The notes: a model not told the origin generated them from the letters alone. 52,708 nucleotides of DNA from an uncultured bacterium (GCA_903838985.1 CAIMAO010000036.1:1-52708); one strand, 5' to 3'; positions 1-10,369 are shown, counted from the first letter of the stretch. Program-made: numbers and translations.

Positions 1-345
1 GTTATAAAAAAATCAAAAATTCATGGTAAAGGTGTTTTTGCAAAAAGAAATTTTAAAAAAGGCGAAATAATTTTAAAATGGAATCCTAAAAAATTATCTA
101 AAAAAGAAGTAGATAACTTAACTGAAAAACAAAAGCATTATTTGGAGAAAGATAAAAATAATTATTTTCTTATGAAATTACCTGAGAAATATGTCAATCG
201 TTCTTGTAATGCAAATACAAAATCAAAAAATCTATGTGATGTAGCCATAAGAGATATTAAGAAAGGTGAAGAAATTACCTCGAGTTATAAAAATAATAGT
301 TTTAAATGTAAGTGTGGAGATAAAAATTGTGTAGGAAATGTTTAA
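1..345 (+). CDS. SET-domain protein (5' truncated by window edge)
   Basis: Frame 1 is open from base 1: VIKKSKIHGKGVFAKRNFKKGEII...NRSCNAN...DIKKGEEITSSY...CKCG..NCVG, which is typical SET and post-SET Cys motifs. Confidence 0.8.
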   Translation, partial: VIKKSKIHGKGVFAKRNFKKGEIILKWNPKKLSKKEVDNLTEKQKHYLEKDKNNYFLMKLPEKYVNRSCNANTKSKNLCDVAIRDIKKGEEITSSYKNNSFKCKCGDKNCVGNV

Positions 346-443
346 CATAATTTTTTTTGACAAAAATAATATTTAGATGTAGTGTCTTTTATAGAAATAT
401 AATATTTAATTGTTTTTTGTAATTCTAAAAAAGAAAGGTTTTT

Positions 444-1082
444 ATGGAAAAATTCATTATAATCGGTGGGCCACAAGCCACTGGTAAATCTTCTTTTATT
501 ACAACATTAAAGGAAGAATATCAGAAAACTCCAGATCCTTTTGGTAAGGAATCTAGTCCAATTTTTCCTCTTCAGGAAAGCAGACAAGTCATTGCTCATC
601 AATACATGCTCCAAGGGGCAATCTTTATGAAAAGAAAACATGAGATTGAAGTTATAAATTGTGATTTCAATCGAATGGATACTATTTTGAAACGTTACAA
701 TAATCAAATAACTTATGTTGATGAATGTAATGTTTTTACATTAGCTCATGCGAGCGCACATGGTATTGTCGGTATGGAAAAATATCTTAATTCTTATATT
801 AAAAGACTTAAAAAGTTAAGAACCAGAATACTTTTTATTGACACACCTGTAGAGATTTCTTGGGAGAGAAGAAAAAGTAGTTATGAACAGAGATTAATTT
901 ATTTTCTCAAAAAAGACCGCGAAGGTATCATGCAAAGGTATCATGATTATCTTGAGAAAACTTATTTATTACTGATGAAAATGTATGAAGATATACCATT
1001 TCCAAAAGTAATGATAGATGGAAACCAAGAGAAATCGGAGGTTTACAAAAGGGCATTAAATGCTTTTTTAAAGTTATCATAA
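444..1082 (+). CDS. P-loop kinase/AAA-type ATP-binding protein (zeta-toxin/deoxynucleoside-kinase-like)
   Basis: Walker A GGPQATGKSSF near the N-terminus; 212 aa ORF with upstream AAAGAAAGG. Confidence 0.6.
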   Translation: MEKFIIIGGPQATGKSSFITTLKEEYQKTPDPFGKESSPIFPLQESRQVIAHQYMLQGAIFMKRKHEIEVINCDFNRMDTILKRYNNQITYVDECNVFTLAHASAHGIVGMEKYLNSYIKRLKKLRTRILFIDTPVEISWERRKSSYEQRLIYFLKKDREGIMQRYHDYLEKTYLLLMKMYEDIPFPKVMIDGNQEKSEVYKRALNAFLKLS

Positions 1083-1087
1083 ATAAA

Positions 1088-1117
1088 AAAAGGTCTGAAC
1101 GATTGTTCAGACCTTTT
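1088..1117. terminator. Bidirectional intrinsic terminator between convergent genes
   Basis: AAAAGGTCTGAAC-gatt-GTTCAGACCTTTT perfect 13-bp stem. Confidence 0.9.
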
Positions 1118-1121
1118 CTGA

Positions 1122-2330
1122 TTATTTATCAAAAACAATTTCTCGATACCCTAATTGTCGGCTGTATCTTTTAGCCCAACGGTTGTCTTTATTCGCAAGC
1201 ATTAATGTTCCTCTCAACTTACTTGGGTTTGGCATTTGTAAGAGTTGATTGGTATCTATATAAAATAGACCATTATGCTCTTTGAATATTGAATAATTAG
1301 GAGGTGTGGACATTAATATCCCTTCTTTTGTCCACGGATTATTTTGGGAAATTTCATATAAAACAAGGGCTGGCTGGCTATCATCGGTGTCACTTTTAGC
1401 AAAACGAAGAAATGTCAGCCAATGAATCCACTCTCCGATTTTTTCTCCATTAGCCAATACAAAACCAACAGGTTTTTTCTTTGGTTGTAAGGAAGATAAA
1501 TAAAGTGCACGGCTAGGTCCACCTGGTTTGCCATAATGAATAAATTTATTCATTTCTTCTTTTGGTATAAAGCCGGAAGCGACAAAGTTTTCTTCATATC
1601 CGGCCTTACCAGTATCACCAAGAAAAGTTACAAACTTTTGCATGTTATCTTGGTTATTTAACCGGCTGTTGATTATTGGGAAGGAAAATGATTTGCCATT
1701 CTTTAATATAAAATCGAGATCAATCATTTTATCAGGACGACTTTCAGGTAAATCCAATATTCTATTTCCTGCTGCGCAGGAAATCATTAACTGTTGTGTA
1801 ATATAATTTATTATTACAGTGAATATTGGAAGACCTTTTCTAACACAACTGATGGCAGAAGTTGCTCCGGTAATAGCAGCAGGAGATCCGCAACTTTTTT
1901 CCCACTTTTTTATCGTTTCAGGATTTCTGATTATCTCACCAATTTCCATTTTTTTATTAGTAAAAAGTCGCAGGAAAGCTTTTAATTGGTTCGAGCGATC
2001 AGTCGGGTCGATAATAAACACAGTTATATGTTTCATAAAACGCAACAAATCGCTATAACTAAAAGATAATCTTGAACCGATCTCCTCTGTAATCACAGCA
2101 GCGCCTGAATCATAATGTGCGAGTTCTTCACAAATTGTGATTTCCGGACCAGAATCCATGCCTAAGGTGTCTTTTTTACCATAAGCACTTATTGGTCGAA
2201 GAGCTTCTTCAATCTTCATATGAAGAAGATCGTAGTAAGCGATTAACCCAGCTTTTAAAGCTGCATTAAAATGAGAAATTTCCACACCTTGCATTGGCAT
2301 AAAAGTACCTTTCATGTATTGATTTTTCAA
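1122..2330 (-). CDS. Inositol-monophosphatase-like protein (divergent)
   Basis: 402 aa with AAVITEEIG and FIIDPTDRSNQ resembling the IMPase E-E and DPxDGT metal motifs, but with DPTDRS. Confidence 0.45.
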   Translation of the reverse strand: MKNQYMKGTFMPMQGVEISHFNAALKAGLIAYYDLLHMKIEEALRPISAYGKKDTLGMDSGPEITICEELAHYDSGAAVITEEIGSRLSFSYSDLLRFMKHITVFIIDPTDRSNQLKAFLRLFTNKKMEIGEIIRNPETIKKWEKSCGSPAAITGATSAISCVRKGLPIFTVIINYITQQLMISCAAGNRILDLPESRPDKMIDLDFILKNGKSFSFPIINSRLNNQDNMQKFVTFLGDTGKAGYEENFVASGFIPKEEMNKFIHYGKPGGPSRALYLSSLQPKKKPVGFVLANGEKIGEWIHWLTFLRFAKSDTDDSQPALVLYEISQNNPWTKEGILMSTPPNYSIFKEHNGLFYIDTNQLLQMPNPSKLRGTLMLANKDNRWAKRYSRQLGYREIVFDK

Positions 2331-2423
2331 TGTATATAATGAATTAGACTATTTGTCAATTCTTCTAAATAAAATACTAATCCTTTAAATTTAAAAAGCA
2401 AGTGCATTATTTTTATAAAAGTA

Positions 2424-2452
2424 TTGATTACTTTATTAATTTATGTTATTTT
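2424..2452 (+). promoter_or_regulatory. Sigma70-like promoter
   Basis: TTGATT-N17-TATTTT upstream of a 5' leader hairpin. Confidence 0.45.
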
Positions 2453-2487
2453 AATTTAAATCTGTAGTTTGAAAATAACTGTTGTAA

Positions 2488-2540
2488 TAATCATAGTCAA
2501 AAGATGCTTATAGTATTTAGGCATTTTTTAACTATGATTA
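2488..2540 (+). promoter_or_regulatory. Long leader hairpin upstream of the 2587 ORF
   Basis: TAATCATAGTcAAAAGATGC / GCATTTTTTaACTATGATTA, about 19 of 20 paired including one G-T wobble; no U-tract follows. Confidence 0.6.
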
Positions 2541-2586
2541 TCTTCTATGTTGAAGAATCCAATAGTAAAATATAAAAGGAGATTTT

Positions 2587-3144
2587 ATGTTAGTAGACGA
2601 AAAAACAGCAAAATGGTTCTTTGAAATAAGAAATATGGCTGAAAGATATCGTGCTTCTTGTTTTTTGGTCCCGGACATTTTTGTTGACTATTCTCTTCCA
2701 TATACAGTGGAAGAGCTTAAAAGCTCAAGAACATCTACTAAACATAGATGTCACTTTGACAAGGAATTAATTGACGCTTTTTCTTCCTGTGAAATATCAG
2801 ATGAAGGAAAAGTTAACAATTTTTATGTCCTCTTGGATTTTTTAAATGAAAAGAAAAAAATTGAAGAGATATTAGAAATTGGTAAGGTTCTCGGGCTAAA
2901 AATGACCAATCCGAGAGATCAATTGGAATTTAATTTCAATTATATTCAAGGAAATTTCGAGTTGGATACAAGGAGATTTTCGGAATCTTTTTATGTCTGT
3001 GCAACGACTGAAATTTTTTATCGAGAAACAAATCAAATTTTGCATTCATTTATTGATCATAGAAAAAAATTGGTTAGTTTCGATATTGAACCAACTTTTT
3101 CTTCAGTAGTAACTAGTGATGTGCTATGGCTCTTTAAAAAGTAA
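2587..3144 (+). CDS. Uncharacterised protein (185 aa)
   Basis: ORF with an AAAAGGAGATTTT SD-like sequence; no recognised motif. Confidence 0.6.
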   Translation: MLVDEKTAKWFFEIRNMAERYRASCFLVPDIFVDYSLPYTVEELKSSRTSTKHRCHFDKELIDAFSSCEISDEGKVNNFYVLLDFLNEKKKIEEILEIGKVLGLKMTNPRDQLEFNFNYIQGNFELDTRRFSESFYVCATTEIFYRETNQILHSFIDHRKKLVSFDIEPTFSSVVTSDVLWLFKK

Positions 3145-3152
3145 ATTTAGAA

Positions 3153-3181
3153 AATACTCGGGTCTTTATAACCCGAGTATT
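3153..3181. terminator. Bidirectional intrinsic terminator
   Basis: AATACTCGGGT-ctttata-ACCCGAGTATT, 11-bp stem followed by T-run. Confidence 0.85.
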
Positions 3182-4041
3182 ACTTTTTTAGATGCATCAA
3201 ACCATTTAATTTCTTTATCGCGCTTAAACCAAGTCATCTGGCGTTTTGTGTATTTAATAGTTTCTTTTATAACTTTTTCTATTGTCGGATCATTATATTC
3301 AAAACCGAATTCTTTTAATCTTTTTTCTGAAATGCCTGATTTTTTAAGTTTTTTAATTTCTTTTAATAACCCATTTTTAAACATTTGTTTTACTCTTTTT
3401 TCAATTTTTTCTTTAGATTTATCGGGAGGTAAATATAAGCCTATTTTTATAAATTTATACTTAGGATTTTTTTCTATAATTTTAGGGACATTACCTAAAT
3501 GTTTAGCTATTTCTATAGCTCTAATTAGCCTAACTTTATTATTTAATTCATTTTTTTCTTTAATATCTTTTGCACGCCTAGGGTCTAACTTCAGTAAAAT
3601 TTTAAAAAGTTCTTTTACTGATTTTTTTTCTAAAATTTTTCTCAACTTCATATTTGGTGGAACTTCTGGAAAAATTGTTCCTTTCGTAATGGCATCAATA
3701 TATAATCCTGTGCCACCACATATTATGGGTGTTTTACCACGTGAAATTATTTCTTTTATTTTTTCTTCAGTAAGTATCTTATATTCTGCGACAGTAAATT
3801 TGTGTTTAGGATTTGCAACATCAATTAAATAATGAGGAATACCCCTCATTTCTTTTTTAGTAATTTTTCCAGTACCAATATCAAGACCTTTATATACTTG
3901 TCTTGAGTCAGCAGAAATAATCTCTCCGCCCTTTTTTTTGGTCGAAGATCCTGAACGAAGTTGAAGGGCTATTTTGACAGCTAAATCGCTTTTCCCAGTG
4001 GCTGTCGGGCCTAATATTACTATAATTTTAGGTTTTGGCAT
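3166..4041 (-). CDS. miaA: tRNA dimethylallyltransferase
   Basis: VILGPTATGKSDLAVKIA, EIISADSRQVYKGLDIGTGK, PHYLIDV, GGTGLYIDAI motifs. Confidence 0.95.
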   Translation of the reverse strand: MPKPKIIVILGPTATGKSDLAVKIALQLRSGSSTKKKGGEIISADSRQVYKGLDIGTGKITKKEMRGIPHYLIDVANPKHKFTVAEYKILTEEKIKEIISRGKTPIICGGTGLYIDAITKGTIFPEVPPNMKLRKILEKKSVKELFKILLKLDPRRAKDIKEKNELNNKVRLIRAIEIAKHLGNVPKIIEKNPKYKFIKIGLYLPPDKSKEKIEKRVKQMFKNGLLKEIKKLKKSGISEKRLKEFGFEYNDPTIEKVIKETIKYTKRQMTWFKRDKEIKWFDASKKVILGL

Positions 4042-5399
4042 TATTTTAAGATTTTTATATCTGCACCAATAGAATTTAAGCGTTCAGCTATTTCTTCATA
4101 TCCACGATTAATCATATATACATTGCGTAAAATTGAGGTTCCTGGGGCTGCAAGCATAGAAATGAGTATTACCATCGATGGACGTAATGCAGGTGGACAA
4201 ACGACTTGTGCAGCTTTTAATGGTATTCCGCCGGTGATATATACACGATGAGGATCAGCAAGAGTTATATTTGCACCCAATCTATTTAATTCAGTAAAGT
4301 ATATTGCTCGGTTTTCATAGAACCAGTCGTGGATCATTGTTTGACCTTTTGCTCGTATGGCGATAGGAACAAAGAACGGAAGGTTGTCTATATTTATTCC
4401 AGGATAAATATTCGCGTGTATTTTATCTTGAAGTGCTTTTAATTTACTTGGAAAGATTTCTATATCTGCAAGTTTTGTTCTTTCATTATACGAATAGTAT
4501 CTTTTTAATATTTTATATTTCAAACCCATTCTTTTCATTTTTTCAATTTCAAGAGAGAGGAAGTCTATTGGACAACGTGTAATAGTAATGTGTGAGTCAG
4601 TAACTATTCCAGCAGAAATAAACATCATAGATTCTATTGGATCTTCACTATTTGAATATTCAATATTTTTATTTATTTCTTTGACTCCATGAACAGTTAA
4701 TGTAGAAGTTCCTACTCCGTCAATTTTGACACCTAATTTTTCTAAAAAGAAACAAATTTCTTGCACCATATAATTATTACTCATGAAGCTTATGGTAGTA
4801 TCTCCTTCGATTAAAGCTGCGGCAAATAATACATTTTCACAAGCAGTTTCACCTGTCTCATACATAACAATATTTTTTGCAGGTTTTAATTTTTTTGCAC
4901 TTATTTCATAGCTCTTACTTGTAGTTTTTATTTTTACACCAAGTTCTTCTAACGCATAAATATGAGCGGCTATTGTACGTTTACCTAGATTACATCCTTG
5001 TGCATGTGGAAGAGAAAAAGATTTTAGAAAATGAATCATTGATCCCATTAACATTATAATAGAGCGTGTTTTTACTGCTGATTCAATATTCATGTTTTCT
5101 ATTTTAAATTTTTCTGGTGGGACTATTTTTATAGAGTTTTGATTAATCCAAGTTGTTTTGACTCCAATACTTTCTATCATTTCAACTACTCTATTTACTT
5201 CTTCAATTCTAGCTATCCCATGAAGTGTAGTAGTTCCTTTGTTTAATAGAGAAGCGCAAAGCAAACCAACAGAACCATTTTTAGAAAAATTTGTCTTTAT
5301 AGTTCCATTTAATTTTTTTCCACCATTAACTTGAAAATCAATAGAATCTAATTTTTGTATTTTTGCTATTTTAATATTTTTTTTCATATTTTTGGTCAC
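4041..5399 (-). CDS. murA: UDP-N-acetylglucosamine 1-carboxyvinyltransferase
   Basis: EPSP-synthase fold: NGGKKLNGTIKTNFSKN, LPHAQGCNLGKRTI, RPSMVILISMLAAPGTS, RGYEEIAERL. Confidence 0.9.
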   Translation of the reverse strand: MTKNMKKNIKIAKIQKLDSIDFQVNGGKKLNGTIKTNFSKNGSVGLLCASLLNKGTTTLHGIARIEEVNRVVEMIESIGVKTTWINQNSIKIVPPEKFKIENMNIESAVKTRSIIMLMGSMIHFLKSFSLPHAQGCNLGKRTIAAHIYALEELGVKIKTTSKSYEISAKKLKPAKNIVMYETGETACENVLFAAALIEGDTTISFMSNNYMVQEICFFLEKLGVKIDGVGTSTLTVHGVKEINKNIEYSNSEDPIESMMFISAGIVTDSHITITRCPIDFLSLEIEKMKRMGLKYKILKRYYSYNERTKLADIEIFPSKLKALQDKIHANIYPGINIDNLPFFVPIAIRAKGQTMIHDWFYENRAIYFTELNRLGANITLADPHRVYITGGIPLKAAQVVCPPALRPSMVILISMLAAPGTSILRNVYMINRGYEEIAERLNSIGADIKILK

Positions 5400-5424
5400 A
5401 AATAATTTTCTTCTGAAAGTTTTG

Positions 5425-5508
5425 TGCCCGGGGAGAGAATCGAACTCTCATGTTGTTGCCAACAATAGATTTTGAGTCTATCGCGTCTACCAATTCCGCC
5501 ACCCGGGC
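5425..5508 (-). tRNA. tRNA-Leu (anticodon CAA)
   Basis: Revcomp GCCCGGGTGGCGGAATTGGTAGACGC...ATAGACTCAAAATCTAT, long variable arm, GAGAGTTCGATTCTC, CCCGGGC. Confidence 0.95.
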
Positions 5509-5602
5509 AAGTATAACTAAATAATGGTAATTCACACATTTTACACAAAAAAGGGCAGAAAATCAATTATTAAAATAATTTTCTTTATGTTAAAATAGTT
5601 CT

Positions 5603-6586
5603 ATGTCTAACTTGTATTCCAACTCAATTTTTTGGATTGATACAGATAAAATCAAACCCAATCCATATCAGCCAAGACGAGATTTTGATGAGACTCGTTT
5701 ACGTGATTTAGCTGATTCAATAAAGCAATATGGAGTACTCCAACCTCTTACAGTTTCTCGTGTTGAAATAGAAAAAGAAGAAGGTGGACTCGCAACTGAA
5801 TATGAACTTATAGCAGGAGAAAGAAGACTTCGTGCTTCTAAAATGGCTGGAGTTTCTCAAGTGCCTGTAATAATCCGTGAAGGAGATACCTCAATGATGA
5901 AGCTTGAACTTGCTATTATAGAAAATTTGCAGAGAGAAGATCTAAATGTTGTTGACAGAGCTCGAGCCTTTTTTCAATTGGTAACTGAATTTAAATTTAC
6001 TCACGGTGAAGTTGCTAAAAAAATGGGAAGAAGTAGGGAATATGTTTCTAATTCTCTACGTATTTTATCTTTGCCAGAAGAAATTTTAAATGCATTATCA
6101 GAAGGAAAAATTACAGAAGGGCACACAAGACCAATATTGATGCTTGCAGATCATCCTGAAGAGCAAATGGTTTTGTTTAAAGAAATTTTATACAAAAAAA
6201 TTACAGTGCGTGAAGCAGAAAGGTTGGCTAGAAAAATAGCTTATGATCGTGTGCGTAAAAAAGAATTTATGCCTGATCCCGAAATAACAGAATTAGAAGA
6301 AGAATTTCAAGATAAATTGGGCACTCGTGTTCATATTGATAGAAAAGAATTAGGTGGGCAAATTAAGATTGATTTTTTTTCTACAGAAGATTTGAGAGCT
6401 ATTTTGGAATTGATAAATAAGTCTGGAGTTGAAAAGAAACCAGATGAAATGCTTGAGAATTATATTGCGAAAAATGTTGAGCCTGTAGAAGCAACACATT
6501 CAGAAGTACCTCTTGATGATAGAACAAAAGATGAAATAAAAGAAGACGATAGTAAACTATACGATATTTCTAATTTTAGTGTTTAG
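5603..6586 (+). CDS. parB: ParB/Spo0J-family partition protein
   Basis: IKPNPYQPRRDFDETRLRDLADSIKQYGVLQPLTV, ELIAGERRLRASKMAG, AIIENLQREDLN. Confidence 0.95.
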   Translation: MSNLYSNSIFWIDTDKIKPNPYQPRRDFDETRLRDLADSIKQYGVLQPLTVSRVEIEKEEGGLATEYELIAGERRLRASKMAGVSQVPVIIREGDTSMMKLELAIIENLQREDLNVVDRARAFFQLVTEFKFTHGEVAKKMGRSREYVSNSLRILSLPEEILNALSEGKITEGHTRPILMLADHPEEQMVLFKEILYKKITVREAERLARKIAYDRVRKKEFMPDPEITELEEEFQDKLGTRVHIDRKELGGQIKIDFFSTEDLRAILELINKSGVEKKPDEMLENYIAKNVEPVEATHSEVPLDDRTKDEIKEDDSKLYDISNFSV

Positions 6587-6620
6587 ATTAAGAACGGCCA
6601 AAAGCCTCGCCCGTAGGACG

Positions 6621-8090
6621 TTAGCTACGGCCGAAGGATTTTAATTTAGAAAGCAAACTATGTTTTTCTAAATACGTTTTTATATTCTTTTTTGCTGTAT
6701 TTGTTTTTACATGCTCTAACCATTTTGCCGAAGGGTGTGCATCTTTTTTTGTAGTTATTTCGACGATATCTCCATTTTTTAATTTAGAAAGAAGTTGTAC
6801 CATTTTTCCATTAACTTTTACTCCAGATATATGATCACCAATATCTGAGTGAATGGAATAAGCAAAATCAATTGGACTAGAATCTTCTGGTAAATCTACG
6901 ACATCACCTTTGGGTGTGAAGATAAAAATACGGTCATTAAAGAAATCCATTTTTAAATGTTCTAAATAATTTTTAGGATCATTTAGTTCATAATTAAAAT
7001 TCTTCAGTTCTTCAATCCATTTAAATTTAGATTTTTCATCTCCGTTCTTTTTATAATTTTTTTCTTTATATGCAAAGTGTGCAGCGACACCATAGGCAGC
7101 TTCAGCATGCATTTCTTTTGTTCTTATCTGAATTTCGGCAACTCCACCTTGCCCTGTAAAGATAGTAGTGTGTATTGATCTATATCCATTTGGTTTTGGT
7201 ACAGCAATATAATCCTTAATTCTGCCTGGTAATGGCTTCCAAATTGAGTGTATAATTCCTAAAACTCTATAACAATCTTCAATATTTTCTACGACGACAC
7301 GTAATGCGACTATGTCATAGACTTTCTTAATATCCATATCACGCTTAGCAAGCTTTTTCCATAAGCTATATTTATGTTTCATTCTGTAGTTTATCTCTAC
7401 AGCCTTGACGCCATTTTTTATTAATTCTTTTTCTAGTTCTTTATGTATTTCATCTAAATTTTTTTCATATGATTCTTTTTCTTCTTTAATTATTTCTTCC
7501 ATCTCTGCATATTCTTTAGGAAAAGCATATGGAAAAGCGGCATCTTCTATTTCTCCTTTTAATTTTCCCATTCCTAGACGATTTGCAAGAGGAGCATAAA
7601 CTTCAATTGATTCTAATGCTATTCTATGTTTTTTGTCTTCTCGTACGTGTTGTAAAGTGCGAAGATTGTGCAATCTATCAGCGAATTTAATAATGACTAC
7701 ACGCAAGTCATTCGTCATTGCCACGAAAAATTTTCTTAAACTTTCTACATGTCTTTCATGCCCATGATATTTTAAAGTTCCAAGCTTTGTCACACCATTT
7801 ACTAAAAATACAATATCTTCACCAAACTCTTTTTTCATTTCTTCTTCACTTGTTTTAGTATCTTCCAATACATCATGTAGAAGTCCGGCTACTATAGTTT
7901 GAACATCCATACCAAACTTGGCTAAAATTTTTGCAGTTTCAAAAACGTGTATAAAATAGGGTTCGCCACTCATTCTTTTTTGTCCTTCATGAGCGCGTAC
8001 AGCAAAAGCATAGGCTTTTTTGATAAGCTCTTCTTCTTTTTCTGTTATACCTCCTGATATTAAGTCTAATAGTTCTTTTATGTCAGGCAT
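6621..8090 (-). CDS. RelA/SpoT (p)ppGpp synthetase/hydrolase, HD + synthetase + TGS, no C-terminal ACT
   Basis: HD motif VAGLLHDVLEDTKTS, FADRLHNLRT, KPNGYRSIHTTI, TGS FIFTPKGDVVDLP. Confidence 0.95.
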   Translation of the reverse strand: MPDIKELLDLISGGITEKEEELIKKAYAFAVRAHEGQKRMSGEPYFIHVFETAKILAKFGMDVQTIVAGLLHDVLEDTKTSEEEMKKEFGEDIVFLVNGVTKLGTLKYHGHERHVESLRKFFVAMTNDLRVVIIKFADRLHNLRTLQHVREDKKHRIALESIEVYAPLANRLGMGKLKGEIEDAAFPYAFPKEYAEMEEIIKEEKESYEKNLDEIHKELEKELIKNGVKAVEINYRMKHKYSLWKKLAKRDMDIKKVYDIVALRVVVENIEDCYRVLGIIHSIWKPLPGRIKDYIAVPKPNGYRSIHTTIFTGQGGVAEIQIRTKEMHAEAAYGVAAHFAYKEKNYKKNGDEKSKFKWIEELKNFNYELNDPKNYLEHLKMDFFNDRIFIFTPKGDVVDLPEDSSPIDFAYSIHSDIGDHISGVKVNGKMVQLLSKLKNGDIVEITTKKDAHPSAKWLEHVKTNTAKKNIKTYLEKHSLLSKLKSFGRS

Positions 8091-8097
8091 AGTTTGA

Positions 8098-10317
8098 TTA
8101 TAACATTTTATTTATTTTATGAGGATTGTGATTTGGGCAAGCTTTATTACTACATCTTTCACCAATAGTTTTTGTTCCCTCCATCATTAAAGAGCCACAT
8201 TTATCACAAATTCTTCCAGTTGGTTTTGCTTTTATAGCAAACTTACAATCTGGATAATTTGAACAAGAATAAAAAATTCCAAATCTTCCACGTCTCTCAG
8301 AAATGTCGCCCTTTTTACAAAGGGGACAAATTACCCCTGTTCTTTTTTTGGCTTCTTCAGCTTCATCTTTTTTTATGAATTTACATTTTGGATAACGTGA
8401 GCAAGATATAAAAGTACCTGTGCCATCACGTCTTTCACGTATTATTAATTTACCTCCACCAGATTTTCCTTTTTTTTCTCCACAGTCTGGGCACATTTCT
8501 CCTGTTTCTTTTGGCCCTTCTAGCTCTGTGCCATCCAACATAAGTGCTCCATCGCAATCTGGATATTTTGAACAAGAATAAAATTTACCACCACGAGAAA
8601 GTTTAATAATCATTTTACTTCCACATTTTGGACATTTAATATTTTCTGGTGCATCACCTAAGTTTGTGGCTTTTTCTAATTTTTCTTTTATTTTTATTTC
8701 TTTCAAAAACGGACCATAGAAATCTTTTAGGGTTTTTTCATATTCACGTTCACCTCTAGATATTTCATCTAATTCATCTTCCATTTCAGCAGTGAATGTA
8801 TCAGAAATATAATTTGCGAAATGAGTTTCTAAGAAATCAGATACTACTTCACCGACATCAGAAGGGAATAATGTTTTACCTTCTTTTTTTACGTATGTTC
8901 TGTCTTCAAGTGTTTTCATTATAGAAGCATAAGTAGAAGGTCTACCTATGTCTCTCGCTTCAAGTTCTTTAATTAAACCTGCTTCGCTATATCTATTTGG
9001 TGGTTCTGTAAATTTCTCTTCATTTACAAGATTAAGTAGGTTTAATTTTTCTCCAATTTTTACTTCAGGTAATTCTAAATCATCTCCAGCACTATCAGAA
9101 TCAACTTCAAGCCATCCTCTAAAAAGAATTCTTGAACCAGTTGCAGAAAAATCTGGAATTTCAGCACTTTTAATATTTGCAGTAATTTTTGTTTTTAATA
9201 ATTTAGCATCAGTCATTTGAGAAGATACTGCACGTTCCCAAATTAATCTGTATAGTCTTTTTTGCTCTTCTGTCCCAGCATTCATATTTTCAACATGAGT
9301 AGGACGAATAGCTTCGTGAGCTTCTTGTGCATTTTTTGATCTACTTTTATATATTCTTGCTTCTGCATACTTAGCTCCATATTTTTTTTCAATTAAGGAA
9401 ATTATTTGTTGTTGAGCAACAGTTGCTAAATTTGTGCTATCTGTTCTCATATATGTAATATGACCAGCTTCGTAAAGTTTCTGCGCCAATTGCATTGTTC
9501 TTGAAGGAGAATATCCAAGTCTTGAGCTGGCTGTTTGTTGCAATGTAGATGTCGTAAAAGGAGCACGAGGGACTCTTTTTTGTTCTGATTCTTTGATGTC
9601 TTTTACAAACCAATCTTCTTTTTTGCCCAAGGTCATTATTTTTTCAACTAGTTCTTGTTCTCTTGGTTCTTTTGAACAATATAAAGTTATTTTCCCTTTT
9701 TTAATTGTTTCAAAAAGTCCATATATGTTCCAATATTTTTCAGGAATGAATGCACGTATTTCTCTTTCACGTTCCATTATTATGCGAAGTGCAGGGGATT
9801 GAACTCTTCCTGCTGAAAGTCCATAACGTACTTTTTTCCAAATTAATCCAGAAAGGTCATAACCGACGAGTCTATCTAATACTCTTCGTGCTTCTTGAGC
9901 TTTTCTTAATGCTGTGTCTACTTCTCTAGGATTTTTTAATGCTTCGATAATTGCTTCTTTTGTTATTTCATAAAAAGCAACACGTTTGATCGGTGATTTT
10001 ATTTTTGGGTCTTTTTTCAAAAGTTCTTCTATGTGCCAAGCGATGGCTTCTCCTTCACGGTCAGGGTCTGTTGCTAGTAATATTTCTGTTGCTTTTTCTC
10101 CTAATGATTGTAGCTCGTGAACAACTTTTTCTTTTCCTTTAGAAATTTCGTAATGTGGAATGAAACCACCCTCTATGTCTATTGCTTGTTTGTTTGATTT
10201 AGGTAAATCACGAATATGTCCGACAGATGCACGGACGGTATATTCACCTTCGAGATACTTTTCAATAGTTTTTGCTTTTGATGGAGACTCAACAATTAAT
10301 AATTTCATATTTATCAA
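8098..10317 (-). CDS. topA: DNA topoisomerase I with C-terminal zinc ribbons
   Basis: MKLLIVESPSKAKTIEKYL, DPDREGEAIAWH, TYMRTDSTNL, several CPKCG zinc-finger repeats. Confidence 0.97.
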   Translation of the reverse strand: MINMKLLIVESPSKAKTIEKYLEGEYTVRASVGHIRDLPKSNKQAIDIEGGFIPHYEISKGKEKVVHELQSLGEKATEILLATDPDREGEAIAWHIEELLKKDPKIKSPIKRVAFYEITKEAIIEALKNPREVDTALRKAQEARRVLDRLVGYDLSGLIWKKVRYGLSAGRVQSPALRIIMEREREIRAFIPEKYWNIYGLFETIKKGKITLYCSKEPREQELVEKIMTLGKKEDWFVKDIKESEQKRVPRAPFTTSTLQQTASSRLGYSPSRTMQLAQKLYEAGHITYMRTDSTNLATVAQQQIISLIEKKYGAKYAEARIYKSRSKNAQEAHEAIRPTHVENMNAGTEEQKRLYRLIWERAVSSQMTDAKLLKTKITANIKSAEIPDFSATGSRILFRGWLEVDSDSAGDDLELPEVKIGEKLNLLNLVNEEKFTEPPNRYSEAGLIKELEARDIGRPSTYASIMKTLEDRTYVKKEGKTLFPSDVGEVVSDFLETHFANYISDTFTAEMEDELDEISRGEREYEKTLKDFYGPFLKEIKIKEKLEKATNLGDAPENIKCPKCGSKMIIKLSRGGKFYSCSKYPDCDGALMLDGTELEGPKETGEMCPDCGEKKGKSGGGKLIIRERRDGTGTFISCSRYPKCKFIKKDEAEEAKKRTGVICPLCKKGDISERRGRFGIFYSCSNYPDCKFAIKAKPTGRICDKCGSLMMEGTKTIGERCSNKACPNHNPHKINKML

Positions 10318-10369
10318 GTATTACACGAAATATATTTTTTTTGCAAATTTAGTTTAATAAAAAAATAAT

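Noticed and set aside
3116-3832. Plus-strand 238-aa ORF
   Set aside because: Antisense to miaA, which has strong family motifs
5603-6586. parS centromere sites near parB
   Set aside because: No recognisable TGTTTCACGTGAAACA-like site seen in the window; the CACATACGTG/CACATATGTG palindromes at 32 kb do not match
6590-6640. GC-rich CGGCC...GGCCG and CGTAG/CTACG hairpin as a separate repeat element
   Set aside because: Overlaps the relA/spoT 3' end between convergent genes; most simply a bidirectional terminator-like structure
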